Shown piece after piece: positions 61,422 through 64,000 of a stretch of DNA of 64,000 nucleotides (positions are counted from its first letter, which is position 1; each line of letters starts with the position of its first letter). The notes under the pieces are model-generated. The model made no database searches, was not told the DNA's origin, and saw nothing but the letters and a program-made list of their open reading frames with translations. Source of the stretch: Streptomyces macrolidinus (lineage in GTDB: Bacteria; Actinomycetota; Actinomycetes; Streptomycetales; Streptomycetaceae); assembly GCF_023887685.1 (NCBI RefSeq), contig NZ_JAMWMR010000006.1, forward strand, positions 186,001-250,000. Direction: 5' to 3'. The translations under genes were made by a program, and so were the position numbers.

Positions 61422-62861
61422 CTACGCCTCGACCTCCGAACGATCCCCGCCCCACAGCGTGTGATACGACCCCGCGCGGTCCGTCCGCCGGTACGTGTGC
61501 GCCCCGAAGAAGTCCCGCTGCCCCTGGGTGAGCGCGGCGGGCAGCCGCTCGGCGCGCAGGGCGTCGTAGTACGCGAGCGCCGCGGCGAAACCGGGCGCCG
61601 GAACGCCCTGGCGGGTCGCCGCGACCAGGACCTCGCGCCAGTCGTCCTGTGCGTCCGCGATCTCCTGCGCGAACGTCTTGTCCGACAGCAGGCTCGGCAG
61701 ATCCGCCCGAGCGTCGTAGGCGGCGCGGATGCGGTCCAGGAAGGCCGCGCGGATGATGCAGCCGCCACGCCAGATCGACGCCACCTTGCCGAGGTCGATG
61801 TGCCAGCCGTACTCCTCGCTGCCCGCGGCGATCTCATGGAAGCCCTGGGTGTAGGACACGATCTTCGAGGCGTACAGCGCCTGCTCCACACGGTCCGCGA
61901 AGGCCGCCGCCTCCGCCTCGCCCATCGGCGCGGGCCGCGGCCCGGCGAGGCCGCGCGAGGCCTCGCGCAGCGCCGCGTGCCCGGACAGCGAGCGGGCGAA
62001 CACCGCCTCCGCGATACCCGACACCGGCACCCCGAGATCCAGCGCGATCTGCACGGTCCAGCGGCCGGTGCCCTTCTGCTCCGCCTGGTCCAGGACCACG
62101 TCCACGAACGGCGCGCCCGTGGCCGCGTCGACATGGGAGAGCACCTCGGCGGTGATCTCGATCAGATACGAGTCCAGGCGGCCGGTGTTCCAGGTGCGGA
62201 AGATCTCCGCGATCTGCGCGGGGGTGCGTCCGGCGACATCGCGCAGCAACTGGTAGGCCTCGCCGATCAGTTGCATGTCGGCGTACTCGATGCCGTTGTG
62301 GACCATCTTCACGAAGTGACCGGCGCCGTCGGGACCGACGTGGGTCACGCACGGCGCGCCGTCCTTCGCCTTCGCGGAGATCTTCTCCAGCATCGGGCCG
62401 AGGGAGGCGTAGGACTCGGTCGAGCCGCCCGGCATGATGCTCGGCCCGTGCAGCGCGCCCTCCTCTCCGCCGGAGACACCGGTGCCCACGAAGTGGATGC
62501 CCCGCTCGCGCAGCTCCCTCTCCCGGCGGCGGGTGTCCGCGAAGTGCGCGTTGCCGCCGTCGATGATCATGTCGCCCGGCTCCAGGAGCCGGGCGAACTC
62601 CTGGATCACGGCGTCGGTCGGCGCGCCCGCCTTCACCATGATCATCAGACGTCGGGGCCGCTCCAGCGCCGCCACGAAGTCCTCCGCGCTCTCGGTCGGC
62701 ACGAAGTCGCCCTCGTGTCCGAATTCCTTGATGAGATCGTGTGTGCGGGACGCGGTCCGGTTGTGCAGCGCGACCGTGTAGCCGTTGCGCGCGAAGTTGC
62801 GGGCGAGGTTGCGGCCCATGACCGCGAGCCCCGAGACACCGATCTGGGCTGACGTGCTCAT
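61422..62861 (-). CDS. gnd: 6-phosphogluconate dehydrogenase, decarboxylating (NADP)
   Basis: A 479-residue enzyme of the pentose phosphate pathway that makes ribulose-5-phosphate, CO2 and NADPH. The NADP site GVSGLAVMGRNLARNFARNG, substrate motif VGTGVSGGEEGALHGPSIMP and the C-terminal TLWGGDRSEVEA are conserved. ATG 62861 has AGGAG nine bases upstream. A housekeeping gene beyond the CIS locus. Confidence 0.97.
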   Translation of the reverse strand: MSTSAQIGVSGLAVMGRNLARNFARNGYTVALHNRTASRTHDLIKEFGHEGDFVPTESAEDFVAALERPRRLMIMVKAGAPTDAVIQEFARLLEPGDMIIDGGNAHFADTRRRERELRERGIHFVGTGVSGGEEGALHGPSIMPGGSTESYASLGPMLEKISAKAKDGAPCVTHVGPDGAGHFVKMVHNGIEYADMQLIGEAYQLLRDVAGRTPAQIAEIFRTWNTGRLDSYLIEITAEVLSHVDAATGAPFVDVVLDQAEQKGTGRWTVQIALDLGVPVSGIAEAVFARSLSGHAALREASRGLAGPRPAPMGEAEAAAFADRVEQALYASKIVSYTQGFHEIAAGSEEYGWHIDLGKVASIWRGGCIIRAAFLDRIRAAYDARADLPSLLSDKTFAQEIADAQDDWREVLVAATRQGVPAPGFAAALAYYDALRAERLPAALTQGQRDFFGAHTYRRTDRAGSYHTLWGGDRSEVEA

Positions 62862-63068
62862 TACGGTTGGCTCCTAGAGATCGTGGATCGAGCAGTGACG
62901 GTTGTGCCGTCAGTATGGTCCGGTGACCGGCGTGACGTGCCGGTATCGCCCTCGCATTCGGGAGGTCCGCGCGTCGGGAAGGCCCTCGCCCGCTCCCGCC
63001 GCTTCCCGACGGCGTCAACCACGGCTGAACACCGGCCGGTTGACGCGCGAGAGAGGCCGACCGGCGTC

Positions 63069-64000
<932 letters not shown>

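Overview
The window is high-GC DNA with strong third-position GC bias, a Streptomyces-type ctaD, IclR- and TetR-controlled catabolic operons and an actinobacterial contractile injection system (CIS). Together these point to a Streptomyces or close relative, probably chromosomal. No rRNA, tRNA or CRISPR array was seen.

Layout. (1) 1-3038: the 3' end of a VKOR-family membrane protein, a solitary second-copy-type cytochrome c oxidase subunit I (ctaD) and a small membrane protein. (2) 3119-17688: a catabolic cluster that mixes a PuuACD-like gamma-glutamyl amine pathway (glutamine-synthetase-like ligase, APC permease, PuuC-type dehydrogenase, PuuD-type C26 hydrolase, class I amidotransferase, XRE-cupin regulator) with a P450, its ferredoxin and reductase, and homoprotocatechuate-type meta-cleavage genes (HpaE-like, HpaD-like, FAH-fold, acetoacetate-decarboxylase-fold). 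A TetR gene lies inside it. Three promoters share a GTTTG-N4-(C/G)AAAY inverted repeat. (3) 17796-31023: an IclR-controlled phenylpropionate/cinnamate module. A leftward operon (ADH, MhpB, MhpD, MhpF, MhpE) faces a rightward one (HcaE, HcaC, HcaD, HcaF, MhpC, HcaB, CoA ligase, small protein); many of the stop and start codons overlap.

(4) 31104-33857: single genes: an I36-family secreted inhibitor, a helical unknown, a small RelE-like protein and another unknown. (5) 33933-60792: an extracellular-type CIS locus. The leftward structural operon runs sheath, tube, assembly protein, a 47-aa protein, a Pro-rich QR-repeat protein, second tube protein, LysM adaptor, VgrG-like spike, PAAR tip, gp25, baseplate J, tail protein I and a zinc-ribbon/TM/discoidin membrane protein. 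A second leftward operon runs VWA protein, DUF4255 terminator and AAA+ ATPase, with a LuxR regulator, a membrane-anchored Ig-like protein and a DUF4157 (eCIS core) protein beyond it. Between the two structural operons sits a rightward island of visibly lower GC: a 1295-aa polymorphic-toxin-like effector, a probable immunity gene, a MITE-like element and a HigBA-type toxin-antitoxin pair.

(6) 61077-64000: a poly-proline small ORF, gnd (6-phosphogluconate dehydrogenase) and the 5' part of an Rpf-like transglycosylase with LysM.

How it fits together (inference): the two catabolic modules may converge, with ring-cleavage products of both being finished by the single hydratase/aldolase/acetaldehyde dehydrogenase set at 18694-21526. 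The CIS genes form a near-complete particle set plus at least one cargo candidate carrying the LQxxxGNxAV motif also found in the DUF4157 protein.
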